Shown: positions 32,578-44,252, numbered from the stretch's first letter. The stretch is 64,000 nucleotides of DNA from Adiantum capillus-veneris (GCA_014529385.2 CM043958.1:154141293-154205292), one strand, 5' to 3'. Program-made: numbers and translations. Notes: generated by a model not told the origin, from the letters alone.

Positions 32578-34032
32578 GAGGATACCAGAGGCATGGGTGA
32601 GGAGGTCCTCATTGAGAGAGAAGCTGGAACACGTGAGGCAGTGGGTGCAAGTGATGTCACAGCCCAAGCCGAGGTGGTTTGTCCAAGTGATGCAGCTGAT
32701 GATATTGTTGATGCAGAGGAGGCAAAGGGTATAGATTCCGCTATTGAAGATATGGGAGGCTTGGGTGAGGAGGACCTCACTAAGAGAGTACTTGGAATAG
32801 GCTCAACAGTGGGTAACAGTGATGTCGCGACTTCTGTCGACACAGCTGAGGCAGGTGACAGAGAAGTTCAATCGGGAGAGGCAATGGGAGAAGTTGGCGT
32901 GGCTGCTACGGACATGAAAGAGGCAAACACACATAATACAATTGAGGCATGTATAGAGCAAAACAATGAGGCAGGGAAAGGCACAAAGGTGCCCACTGAC
33001 AGAGCAGCTCAATCGGGAGAGGCAATGGGAGAACATTTCATGGCTGCTGTGGACACGAAAGAGGCAGTTGCACATGATACAACTGAGTCATGTAAAGATC
33101 CCACTGTTGGGAATACCAAAGGTAAAAGTCCAGAGGTCCCTATGGGTCGAGCAGCTGCTACAGATACAAATGAGGTAGGTACAAAGAATGCTGATAAAGA
33201 GGCCAAAAATGGACATGAATATGAGAGGCAAGAGAGGCGAGAGTGTCTTGTGGTAATGCCAGTACAGATTGTTGCACTGCCTCCTGCATCTTTTGAGGAC
33301 AAGAAGAGAAGGGACAATTTATGCATCATACTGGATGTGAATGGGCTTCTCATAAGGAGGTATAAGGTCTCCTTCTACAAAGGAATAGCGAGAAGTAGTA
33401 CTCCTGATTGGGCAAGATCAAGGTATCAGGTAGTCACTGGGACAAATGCTATAGGGAAGATGCAATTTGAATATGTGGTCAGGCCCAATGCATCAATCTT
33501 TTTGCATGCACTATTGCAAAGAGCGCAAGTTGCACTATGGAGCTGCATGACCCAGGACAATCTAGCACTTGCTTTGAGTGCATGCTTTCCTAGGCTGAAC
33601 AAACAATTTTTCCTCGATATCATCGGTCAAGAGGGGTGTAGAGAGGCGAGCTTCAATCTAAATGAAGTTCCTGGGATCCCTCTATGTAGAGATAACGCAA
33701 AGCCCATATTTTTCAAGTGTTTGAAAGACTTTTGGAAGGACCATCCTAAGTTCAACTCTCATAATACACTGGTGGTGGATGACACACTCTACAAGTGTTT
33801 GCTCAACCCTCCCGAGACTTGGGTCTGTCCTACTTCAATTGAACCAACAGATATTTGTCAGTTCCCAATTTACCTGGTTAGCACATTATTCCCTTGGTTA
33901 GTCAAGTGGACAGTCTCACCCAGCCCTAATGCTTATACAAAGATGAAGCAGTTTGAAAATCCTTCGGACATAGTGTCTACTCGTGTCATCAGTCACTATA
34001 GAAGTCAACGAGAAGTATGTAGGGAAGGTTGA

Positions 34033-34486
34033 TTGTGGTTATCGAATCATGTATACAGCATTTTGCGCACTGAACATTAGGAGAAATATGAACCTTGCAT
34101 GGGCCTTGTAAGGAATCCTAATTTTTAGGGATTAAGGCTAATGTTGTGTAGGGTTAAGGGGACAAGGGCATTCAAGAAGCTAGTTTTGAGTAGACTTTTC
34201 TAGCCTTTTTTTAGACACATGTAGAATGTGGACCTAAGAGGTCACTTTCTCTCTCTAGCTTTTGAAAAGTGAAGGGAGTAAAAGGGTGTGGCCACATCAG
34301 CAAAAACGTGGGTCACTAAGAGCCAAAATTTGACTTTTTTTCAAAAAAGTTATTTTTACTTATTTTTGACTTAAAATTCCCTCCCAACATATATATACAT
34401 CAAAAAATCATTTTTTGACATTTTTTTAAACCTACAAACACTAAAAGTCCACTTTTTCAAAAAAAAAATCCCTCCCAAAAAAAAAA
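34033..34486. other. Intergenic, no gene seen
   Basis: 3' side of the + strand gene of block D. From about 34113 (TTTAGGGATTAAGGCTAAT) the text resembles, inverted, the end of the spacer at about 39490-39510 (GGGATTAAGGTTAAT on the - strand). This suggests ends of an inserted segment. AT-rich, with poly-A/T runs near 34335-34480. Confidence 0.35.
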
Positions 34487-34720
34487 CCTTTGTTCTCTCC
34501 TCCTCCTTCCTCCTCTCTCCCTCTCCTCTCCCTCCCTACCCCCTTCTCTCCTCCTCCTCCCCTCTCTCTCCCTCTCCCCCCTCTGCCCCCTTCTCTCCTC
34601 CCATGTTCCTCTCCTCTCCCTCCCTACCCCCTTCTCTCCTCCTCCTCCCCTCTCTCTCCCTCTCCCCCTCTGCCCCCTTCTCTCCTCCCATGTTCCTCCC
34701 TCTCCCTCCCCCCTCTTTCT
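34487..34720 (+). repeat. Pyrimidine tract with internal duplication
   Basis: About 230 bp of nearly pure C and T. An approximately 105-bp stretch (CTCTCCTCTCCCTCCCTACC...) occurs twice. Long frames across it on either strand are compositional. Confidence 0.85.
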
Positions 34721-36539
34721 TTTCATTATTTGCTTCCTCACACAACAACTGTCATGGTGCTCACGGACATCACAAATCGTATCCCTCCACCACCATGTAC
34801 TCCGCACAACAAAAGTGTACATATTGCTTGTCCGCGGTGTTTGCACCGAAGGCCGCACGTGAGGGTGAGCAGAGGTCATCCCAAGATCGTCATACTGTCG
34901 GTGAGACGAATGTGTATGGTTCTTCAATATCTTGGGAGGGGAGAAGTAGGCTTGTTAGGCTATTGCAATTGGTTGTGTATGCGTGCAGGTGCTTCTTTGC
35001 ATTCGTGGATGCACGAATGTCAAGCTCTTCAGCTCAAAACAGTGGCATTACAAGAAACAGTGGGTGCAGGTTAGAGAGGTCAAGTGTCACCACTTTTCCT
35101 CTAAAACAGCCTTCTTTGTTACATCTTGCAGGTAGGTGCTTCAAATCCATCCTTATTAGAGGTGGGTAATCTCATCCTAATGCAAGAATGGCTCAAGGAA
35201 CTAGCATAACATGAAGCTTTTACGGTGGCACAAAGCTCTCCTCAAGCAATGTGGCTCCCACTACACCAAAAATCACTATGCTAACATGGAGAGATCCCTA
35301 GTAGGACAATACAACAACTTTTCATCAGCAGCACATCCTTTCCTAACATGAGGGCACCCCCACCAGAGATATTTTTATATGATAGGTCACCCCATGAGCA
35401 TACCATGTCATGGAATGGATGTAAGAACTATGACTGCACTACCCCTTGGAAGTTGTTCACGAATGTATGTTTATCAAAGTTAATGAGAAGAAGTTTGGAC
35501 TTTTTTGTTTGTTGATGTGTAAGAGCACTCTTGGTCTACCATATTTTAGATTGTTTGATAAGTTAAATAAGATTTGTAGTCATTTAAAGTATCATTTTTT
35601 TTTTGTAAGATTGTACATGAGAAGACATGATAAAGTACAAGAGATCTTGACGGAATAAACCTCGATGAGATTCCCACCATGCACTTGTGACACCATACCT
35701 CTCCTTGAACCCTTTGACTTCTATCGTTGTGGGGAGTCCAATGGGGGGCTATTTTCAAATTTTTAGCATAACTTTTTTTTGAAGGAAATTTTGGTTATTC
35801 TAAAGTTTATACACAGTCTAGGAGTTCATTCTGATTGTTTTTCTTCAGTTTCAAATTTTGACCGAGTACACTCCTTGGAAGCCACTTTTGAAGGTGTTAG
35901 GGCGAGATTTTGGGAAAGTTTTGTATGTAGGAAATATAGTCTTTAACACAATAAAAAACAATGGTTCTTTGAGTATTTTCAGATTCCATGGTTTTAATGC
36001 TCGTTGGAGCCCGTAGATTAAGAAAAAAGTAAAAAATGTATGTTTTACATCATTTTTAAATAAATTGTCAACTTGCACATTGATTTTTGGAGAATGCGAG
36101 CAAGATATGATTTTTTCTCATCACATGATGGTCGAAGAACGCGATGAGATGAACAAATTCATGTGAGACAAGCCCAGACAGATTTGGAGCCGATTGAAAT
36201 CTAGAAGCTGTTGAAAACAACTGAAAAGTTCAACACTTAAAAAATTAAAAAAAATAAAATAAATAAAAAACCTAACACTTGAATCATGGCCATGCATCAA
36301 AAATATGCTCACACGGTGAAGGAGGTGCTTCAAAGCTATGGAAATCAGTATAAAATGCAAGCAATAGCGTTGGAGGCTATTCAAGAAGTTGTAGAGGCTC
36401 ACATCATTTCAGATGACTTTGCAATGACAAAATGATTAAGAGTTGTGTCTACTGTCTCCATAGTGATTTGGCTTTTCGGTTTATCCATGTGTTTTAAGTT
36501 AAGTGGTTTTGGCCATGAAGAGTTAAATTTAAATCAAAT
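34721..36539. other. Spacer without recognised genes
   Basis: Only short frames (35446-35658 the best, 70 codons) with no recognisable motif. Mostly AT-rich. I see no tRNA, no retroelement domain and no splice-linked exons. Confidence 0.35.
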
Positions 36540-37365
36540 ATTAACATTTTTGCCATCCTAAGGGGCAAACAAAGCTAGAAAATGCAAAAAAAGGGTGGCA
36601 CAAGGGCGCGCAAATGGCCCATCCAGCAGTTTTGGATGGCTCATCTGCGCGCCCTTGTGGCCACCCTTTTTTTTGCATTTTCTAGCTTTGTTTGCCCCTT
36701 AGGATAGTAAAAATGTTAATAGCTGATGAAACCAGATGTTTATGTAGCATGAGACTAGATTTTTATATTGTCCAATGTGATTTGGCCTTTTGGTGCAGGG
36801 AGCTAGTAAGTTGAGTTGAAGGAAGGCATAATGTGCTTGAAAAGTTAAATTTTACATTCATCTCACCTTTTCCAAGGTCCTGGAGTGCAACAATAGCCTA
36901 ATTATGCAAAAAAAAGGGTGGCCACAAGGGCGCGCAGATGGCCCATCCAACAGTTTTGGATGGCTCACCTGCGCGCCCTTGTGGCCACCCTTTTTTTGCA
37001 TTATATGGCCTTGTCTGCCCCTTATAATAGCAAGAATGTTAATATTTGATGAAACTAGATGTTTATGCAGCATGAGACTAGATTTTTAAACTGTCCAATG
37101 TGATTTTCCCTTTTGGTGCAGGGAACTAGTAAGTTGAGTTGAAGGAAGGCATAATGTGCTTGAAAAGTTCAATTTTAGGTTCATCTCATCTTTTCCAGGG
37201 TTCTAGAGTGCAGCAATAGCCTAATTATGCAAAAAAAGGGTGGTCACAAGGGCCCACATATGGCCCATCCAGCAGTTTTGGATGGCTCACTACGCGTGCT
37301 TGTGGCCACCCCTTTTTTTGCATTATATGGCCTTGTCTGCGCCTCAGGATACCAATTTTTTTTTT
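36540..37365. repeat. Three hairpin-bearing tandem repeats
   Basis: Long imperfect palindromes at 36540-36721 (arms about 85 bp), about 36897-37050 and about 37215-37365. Each has a stem AAAGGGTGGCCACAAGGGC paired with GCCCTTGTGGCCACCCTTT and a CCATCCA-AGT-TTTGGATGG tip. The hairpins are separated by conserved spacers (AGTAAGTTGAGTTGAAGGAA and AAGGCATAATGTGCTTGAA), giving a unit of about 320 bp. Could be foldback/MITE copies amplified in tandem, or a source of double-stranded RNA. Confidence 0.85.
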
Positions 37366-39639
37366 TAGATTAAGTGAAAGAAAATCTTTATGCAACATGA
37401 CAGTACAAATTCCACTTCTTTTCACTCAGATGTAATTAGAGCTCCCCCCCCTTTCTTTGTGTTCAAAGGTCCGGAGCATTCACTATGTAAAATTTTCCTA
37501 TATCACGTGTGTTCACTAGAATGGATTAAAAGTACCCCTTATAGGCCTTATCTACACATGTTTCTGCAACTTTACAAGAATATAAAATCCCTTCTATTGA
37601 ACACATGTGCTATGTTACATATACTTTAGTGAACTCCCCATGTCAACGGCCTCACAAATCCTGTGCACTAAACATTAAACACTAGAAATCGACGAAACAA
37701 GGAGCCAATTTTTACTTCCTTGTGTCCACCTAGTGTTCTTGTGAAACATTGCTAATGATATATATTCAACATCCCCAAATGAGGACATCTTGACAAAGTT
37801 TATGATCCACTTTAATAAGAATAACCATTAATGATTAAACTGAAATCAAAATATTGCTTGAATTTCTTCAAGGTGGAGTGATTAAGACTTGCGACTTGAA
37901 TCATCGTACAGGCAAATCAAAATATCCATAAAAGTAAACAATATTTCTCAGATCTGTATGAAACTTTAGTAATCTAAATTAAATACTCTCACTCAATGCG
38001 ACACCATTTAACAAAAAAACATATTTATATTGCATTTATAGAGGAATCCAGCCTCATGAAAAATAATTACAAATGGAGACAATGTTGTTGCTGTTAGGCT
38101 TATCTTACAAGTATTTGTCTTCCTTATCTAGAGATTCATATACACTTGAGTATTTGTGTGTCTATGACACTAGGGAAGATAGTAGTACTATATGGATGGC
38201 TTCAATGAGAGCTCCTAGAGAGTCCCTATTGGTTCAAGATTCTAAAAAACACCTACTATTCTTATCAAAATCTTTTAACATGGTAGTGAAAGGTTCCTCA
38301 AGGAACAAAAATAGAGTGATTTCTATCTCTGTACGTGGTTGCTTGCTCATGTCCTCTTAAAACAAGTTGAATCTGTAAGTAAACAAAAGATTATGTGAGC
38401 ACAAAGTTATAAAGTACAAAATGATATCATTCCAATTATCTAATGACAATTATACGAAGAATAAATTACAAGAAAAATCTTTGACGACTCTCCATAGATA
38501 ACACAACTTACTTACATTGTGAGACCCAAATCACATGCTACACAACTATAGATGGCGCACCAAAGTCATCAACAAAATAGCACCACCCAGTGTTATGAGG
38601 TGTGAAGCCTAAACACTGAAATCCATAAAGAGGTTAATTCTCTCCAGCATGATAAACTTAAAGATGGAGATGATGTTAAGCTCTGAATGTAAGCTACAAG
38701 GGTAGTTTTCTTACCATTCTATCTTTATGTTGGAGACGAACCCTTGCAATGCCCACACGATATTCACACCTCCTATTGTTGTGGTATGCAACTCATGTGA
38801 GCTCATACTTTTGCCACCTTCGGGAGTAGAGGTTTCCATGTAGTGTGAGTGAATGAAAGTAGAAGGAGTAGAATCTTGTTTCATGTTGTAATGGAGATGA
38901 GAGAAGGGAGAGGAGCTAACTTGGTGTGAAACTATGTGGTGGGTAAGGGGAAGAGATGGAGGAGGAGCTTGCTTGGTGCTACAATGGAGGTGGGAGAAAG
39001 CTAGCAGAGAGATAATGATGGACTATAGGGGGTGCATGTGGTTGTTGCAGCAATGGAGAGCTTGGAAAAAGGTTTGTAGAGAGAGAAAAACACTTTTTAG
39101 CTATAGAATAGGTTTGGAAAGACTTTGGAGGGTGAAAATGATGTTTTGATGTGTTTTTTTAAAAAAATCAATTTTTTGGATTTTCTAGTGCACGTTTTTT
39201 ACTTTTGAAGGTCAAAAATACTTTTTTGACCATGAAATAGGTTTGGGGACCTTTTAAGGAGGGAAAACTTGAAATTTGAAATTTTTTGAAAATTTAAAAT
39301 TTTTAGTGTATTTTTAAATCCGGGCCAAAAAGTGGGGGAAAAGAGGTCAAAGTGGTCCCCCCGCCTCTTTCCCCTAGCCACCTCCCTTACCTTCTCACTA
39401 GGTAAGAGACAATTAAGAGGTGTAAGGCTACCTTGTCCCCCTACTTTTTTGAGGGTATAGAGTGTGTCCACCACCCTCTTCCTATTGGCTGACCTCTAAT
39501 TAACCTTAATCCCAAAGGGCCCCTAGAGGGTTCATATTTTTCCTAATGATGTACTTGCGATTACTATACAAAAATCTGACCTGTTCAAAGTTCTCTAAAC
39601 TTAATGATTGAATGATGTAATTTTATTTTGGTGATATGA
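37366..39639. other. Spacer without recognised genes
   Basis: Frames such as 38073-38360 (95 codons) have no recognisable motif. 39200-39330 is very AT-rich. The end at about 39490-39540 carries CTTAATCCC and CCTAATGATG that may pair with 34105-34125 as segment ends. Confidence 0.35.
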
Positions 39640-40262
39640 TGTTGTCATACTCTGATAGATTCCTGCTACATGGCACACATAATAGCATAGATAGGACCAT
39701 CGGGCTATTATTACACATAGTTATGCTATATAGCACTCATACTACAAGAAATGCTATGACATAATAGCATAGATAGGGAGATTGGCCTCTTATTACACAC
39801 ACTTACGCTATATGGCACACATAGGGCTCTCAATATGTGATATAGCTCTTTCACATACCACACATCATATCATAGACAGGAACATTGTGCTATGTGATAC
39901 ACACACTTTTACTGTATAGCACACATGTTGCTATCTTACTACAATAGAGTCCTTTTATAGCATAGACAGGAACATTGGGCTATTATTACACACACTTGTG
40001 CAATATAGCACACATAATAGCCTAGGTAGAGACAATGGACTATCTTGACACATTACTTGGCTACATATCACATATAGTAGCATGTACACAACTCCATAAC
40101 ACCCAATGGGTAGATATTCATAAGAGGGAGATGTTTAACTTGAGAGTTATTCATTGTAATAATGAGACATGTTTACCTGAGATTCATCAAGAAAGTGAAT
40201 AGGATGCTCTTGATAATGTTTTCTTCCCAATTGTTTCCGAAAAATATCTTGGCTAACTTATT
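39640..40262. repeat. Direct repeat, second copy of transposase intron plus exon end
   Basis: About 620 bp that match 42446-43069 in the same orientation at high identity. The copy includes the end of the first transposase exon: on the - strand it encodes LGRKHYQEHPIHFLDESQ with its GTAAAC donor, and reads DIFRKQ where the gene copy has DICWK-stop. It also carries the TATAGCACACATAATAGCATAGAC motif family. Confidence 0.88.
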
Positions 40263-40435
40263 TCAAGGTGCAACATGTTCACAATAGTAACCTCATTATC
40301 TGAAATGTGTGTGATTCTATGCTATGTGCTTTGTGTGGTTGTGTGCTATGTGATACATAGCACAATGGACATGTGTAAGGAGGTACTGAATGGTGAAGGC
40401 TATATAGAACATAATATAAACCTGTTAAAAAGAAA

Positions 40436-42056
40436 TCATGCTGCTTCATAGGGCATGGCATTGTAAATGGTTTCATGTAGTTCCAGAGATAAATAATATT
40501 TCCTTGAGGTAGCATCTACCAAAGGCATGTCAAACTTGATTGCCCGAATAAGGTGAGAGTACAGGTTAGTAACTCCCCTATCATCAAGTAGAGTGTAGTG
40601 ATTTGGGTCCCCCTCTTGCTGTTGATAATAACACCCTGTGACAACATAAGTGTTTTTATCACATTTGTTTTTCCACTTATCTCTTAAGATGCAATCTGTC
40701 ATCCATTTTCTCTTTGTACATCTCAAAAGAAAGAACTCTACACCTTATGCATTGCCAGCGTCTGCATTGACTGCAAAGTTATCACCTTCAATGAGATACT
40801 CACTCAGCATATCCTGGGATCCCACAAACATTGCAGCTTCATCTTCTGGTACCTCAGTCTCTTCTGCTACCTCAGAGAGTGGTTTGAATGCCTTATGTGT
40901 CCACTTACCTGCATATGTTTTGCTGGAACAAGTCCTCCAATGGCCCTTCATGCAAGCATCACAAAAACAAGAAAGCCGCCTGGTCCTTAATTGAGTAGGA
41001 TCATGACGAGAAAACCCTGAAATGTAATGGAGTGACCGAGATCCTGGTACTCTCTCACAACCCCATAGATAAGACCTGTCCACTTCTGTCTCTTTTACTA
41101 GCCAAAATTTCCTGTTTATAGTAGGACTTGCTTTAGTGGATTGTGCATAAGAGCTACATGCAGCATTGGACATTGTTCTCGTAAAAAATGCAACCACGTC
41201 TGCAGCTTGCCTAAGAAAAACTCCATTACTCTTGAGTTGTTCATGTGTAAGGGCTCACTTTATCACAACGCTAGCGCCATCATGCTCCGCCTTGCCATGG
41301 CCAGAGCCAAAAAAATTCCATGTCATCTCTGTACCTGTTAGTTGGTAATATCTAGCAACAAAGTAAAATGGCCTTGCAGCCTTGAATTGCGAGGCTGCAC
41401 CATCTGACCACACCCAGTGCTTCTTGAAATTCAGCCCCTGGTCTTTAAGCGAGTCATCACAAAGAAGAAAACAATGCTGGAAAAATAGCGTATCATGTTG
41501 CCTATCATCGGAGATGAAGAAATGTATATGCTTGATAATACTGTCATCTTCGTTGTCACGCATGTACGTTATGTGAACAAGGATGGTGCATTGATCTGTA
41601 TGCCAATGCATAGATTGTACTTCATTTTGCTCTTTGAACGAGTAATTTTCAGCAAAGTCTACTACAGATATGATGGTATCTGAAGGAAACACCTTCAAAC
41701 ATTCTATCTGTAAGTGAAATTGTGCTCGATGAAGATTCTGATGTCGTCTTTTATCCTCCCTGTCATCTCACTTAAAGACACCTGTTTGAGTGACAACATC
41801 TTTCTCTTACTTAGACCATGCTTAGTTTGAACTTTAATGTCCTCGAAGACTTGCAGTGGAACTGTCTTTGTCATCTCTGCAAGTTCTCGTGGACAAAGGC
41901 TGAGCTTTTCCACACCATAGTTTTTGCATTGGCCCATCAAGCAGGTGTGTTTATGGAACATATCCCCCTCAGCCTTTGTACATACGCATGATTCCCACAA
42001 CTTTGTGATCCCTGAAAACGAGTGCTCAACAGCAAGACATTCTGCATTCACCCCAT
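40436..42056 (-). pseudogene. Transposase-like gene, second exon (catalytic region)
   Basis: Reading from 42056 down: ESCVCTKAEGD, HTCLMGQCKNYG (cysteine cluster), KVQTKHGLSKRK, then after a 1-base frameshift near 41715 IISVVDFAENYSFKEQNEVQ, HFFISDDRQHDT, HWVWSDGAASQFKAA, TWNFFGSGHGKAEHDGA; then, past TGA 41255, ALTHEQLKSNGVFLRQA, a CFCDACMKGHWRTC cluster and, past TAA 40745, LRCTKRKWMTD...YVVTGCYYQQ, ending 40436. The D...D...H/E arrangement looks like an RNase H-fold DDE nuclease. I recall similar uncharacterised proteins, often transposon-linked, in animals and plants, but cannot name the superfamily. All stops are in one frame apart from the single shift, so decay is mild. Confidence 0.65.
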
Positions 42057-42994
42057 CTGATTTGCAAACATTGCATTTACATTACATGTACATGACCTCC
42101 CACGAAAACCAAAAGTAGATGAGCGTATAACATTAAACGTATCTTTGAGATACATCAGTTTGATATGATAAACACAACAGCAAGTATTTCGATCTTTCAA
42201 CTTTCGCACGAAAGTTCTTCTACATAACACACAAAAGAGCATAGACAGGCATATTGTGCTATTATTACACATATCACACTCTGCATAGCACACATAATAG
42301 CATAGACATGGATACCATGCTACTATTACACTAACATCTACTATGTAGCACACATAGTGCTCTCATAATATAATATAATCTGATAGCACACATAATACCA
42401 TAGATTGGTATATTGTGCTATTATACACACATGTCTGCTATATAGCAGACATGATGTTGTCATACTCTGATAGAGTCGTGCTACATGGCACACATAATAG
42501 CATAAACAGGACCATCGGGCTATTATTACACATAGTTATTCTATATAGCACTCATACTGCAAGAAATACTATGACATAATAGCATGGATAGGGACATTGG
42601 CCTCTTATTACACACACTTACGCTATATGGCACACATAGGGCTCTCAATATGTGATATAGCTCTTTCACATACCACACATCATATCATAGACAGGAACAT
42701 TGTGCTATGTGATACACACACTTTTATTGTATAGCACACATGTTGCTATCTTACTACAATAGAGTCCTTTTACATGGCACACTTATAGCATAGACAGGGA
42801 CATTGGGCTACACGTGTGCAATATAGCACACATAATAGCGTAGGTAGAGACAATGGACTATCTTGACACATTACTTGGCTACATATCACATATAGTAGGA
42901 TGTACACAACTCCATAACACCGAATGGGTAGCTATTCATAAGAGTGAGATGTTTCACTTGAGAGTTTTTCATTGTAAGCATGAGACATGTTTAC
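42057..42994 (-). other. Intron of the transposase-like gene
   Basis: Donor CTCAG|GTAAAC at 42995/42994 and acceptor AAATCAG at about 42057 on the - strand. It is filled with TATAGCACACATAATAGCATAGAC-type repeats. 42446-42994 is also present at 39640-40190. Confidence 0.6.
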
Positions 42995-43069
42995 CTGAGA
43001 TTCATCAAGTAAGTATATGGGATGCTCTTGATAATGTTTTCTGCCTAATCATTTCCAACAAATATCTTT
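42446..43069. repeat. Direct repeat, first copy (inside the transposase gene)
   Basis: Matches 39640-40262. The two copies flank the catalytic exon, 2.8 kb apart, in the same orientation. Confidence 0.88.
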
Positions 43070-44107
43070 CTTGTTTGGAGACACCCTACTGTGCTCTATC
43101 CAAAATGTAATAATTGTCTGCTTCAATTCCTTCGATAAGGACCCAACATTTCCAAACTTCCTTTTGCATAAGTCGAACCTCAGCGTACTTGACATAGGAT
43201 CGCTGTCAAGTCTACCCAAAGCTGAATATAAATTCCTTGGATGAACATTTAATATCTTTGCCACTTTATGTAGAGTAACACCTCTACCTTGGCTCCCATT
43301 ATCATGCAGTAATCCATTCACCAGCATGCCGAATGTGCTTCGTTTTAAAAACATCTCGTCAGCAGCTGATTTTGGAATCTTTAATTCCTGTAAGGAGACC
43401 TTGAGTACAGAAATAAGTCCATTTGCAGGAAGATACAAATCTTCACAGAATGGCAAGATTCTGTCATCATTGAAAACACCTTGAAGAATTGCATTCTTAT
43501 CTTCTTTCCCGTAACTATGCAACTGTCTCACAATGTGCTGAACAATATTCTGAATAGTATGTTGCTTCTTGTCTTCCTTTGTGTGTACATCGACGTCCTC
43601 CCTATGACAATCTTCCGCTCCAATGTTGGTGCTTGGCTATACTTGCTTTCTTGCACGACATTTCTTTCTGTACTCACGTTTAGCATGTGCTTCATACTTC
43701 CTCACTACAATAATTTCATCCTCATTTAGACAAGCCTTTCTTTTGAAGTGCACCTGCGTATGAACTATATCTATTCCATGTGCCTCATCATAAAATTCGT
43801 CGTCCACCATCCTGGAACTGTTTGCAGTAGTTTGAAATGAATGAAGTCGTACAAAACTTCCTGATTGTAATAGTGAACTAAAATCCATTTGTGCTGCATT
43901 GTTGAGTTCAAGAAGCTCCATTGTTGTTTCTGAGGAGGTATGAGATGGAGCCAAAGTGAGAGTAAGGGAGTCTCCATCATCCATATTCTGAACAGGAGAG
44001 TAGGAGAGAGAGAGAGATGGAGATGGGCATTGGATGCCATCTAGAGAGAGAGAGAGAGGGAGAGAGAGGGAGAGGTCCACGCGTGCTAACCGCTCCATGT
44101 CTTTCAA
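42995..44107 (-). pseudogene. Transposase-like gene, first exon
   Basis: From ATG at 44107 down: a low-complexity Leu/Ser start, MDDGDSLTLTLAPSHTSS, a basic end (REYRKKCRARKQ), TAG at 43637, then in the same frame HREDVDVHTKEDKKQHTIQN, a region with KSAADEMFLKRSTFGML and KVAKILNVHPRNLYSALGRL (helix-turn-helix-like, possibly DNA-binding), SKELKQTIITFWIEHSRVSP, NKKDICWK, TGA at 43049, LGRKHYQEHPIYLLDESQ and the splice donor. The second copy at about 40240 has a sense codon at the TGA position. The other exon carries the catalytic motifs. Confidence 0.6.
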
Positions 44108-44203
44108 TCCGAGTAGTGGAGTCGTGAAGTCAGTTATCTTACCAATATTCTTTTAAAAATTATTGACTTAAAAGCCCAGCTATGGTGCCATCCATAGCAT
44201 CAT

Positions 44204-44227
44204 ACTTGGTGTCCATGGACACCAAGT
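44204..44227. repeat. 24-bp perfect palindrome near the right end of block D
   Basis: Centred on CCATGG with arms ACTTGGTGTC/GACACCAAGT. It is followed at 44300-44340 by two more GGTGTC/GACACC pairs. It resembles the left-end text at 18780-18800, so it may be a terminal or protein-binding motif. Confidence 0.75.
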
Positions 44228-44252
44228 ATTTAGACATCATTCTATGCTTTCA

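Larger units (their letters stand above)
31423..34032 (+). pseudogene. Acidic-repeat and NIF/FCP1-like HAD domain exon, with one frameshift
   Basis: Acceptor TTGTCGTAG precedes 31423. The exon starts NQEAEKRGTFMRRTRSSGF, has a 37-residue duplication (31494-31715), and at an A10 run (31683-31692) goes out of frame with the long following frame (to 34032); the sister repeat has A9, so one extra A accounts for it. Next come three 80-residue acidic repeats, then variable Glu/Ala-rich text, and from about 33310 a NIF/FCP1-like HAD fold: ILDVNGLL (nucleophile Asp at 33334; the second Asp of DxD is Asn, as in some plant members), ALWSCMTQDNL, and VVDDTLYKCLLNPPE (33772 on). Members of the family are protein phosphatases; with DxN activity is doubtful. 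Start and splice sites are inferred. Confidence 0.6.

Noticed and set aside
31927-32667. 246-codon frame on the - strand rich in Ile, Asn, Cys and Ser
   Set aside because: Antisense shadow of the acidic 80-residue repeats; length comes from repeat periodicity.
34457-35169. Pro/Ser/Leu-rich and Arg/Glu/Gly-rich frames of 150-194 codons
   Set aside because: Both come from the pyrimidine tract at 34487-34720 and have no domain beyond it.
36904-37089. Frames in both directions over the hairpin repeats
   Set aside because: Palindromic DNA gives similar frames on both strands; no sign of a gene.
42853-43110. 85-codon frame on the + strand at the transposase exon end
   Set aside because: Antisense to the conserved exon text of the transposase-like gene, which has matching codons in the duplicated copy.
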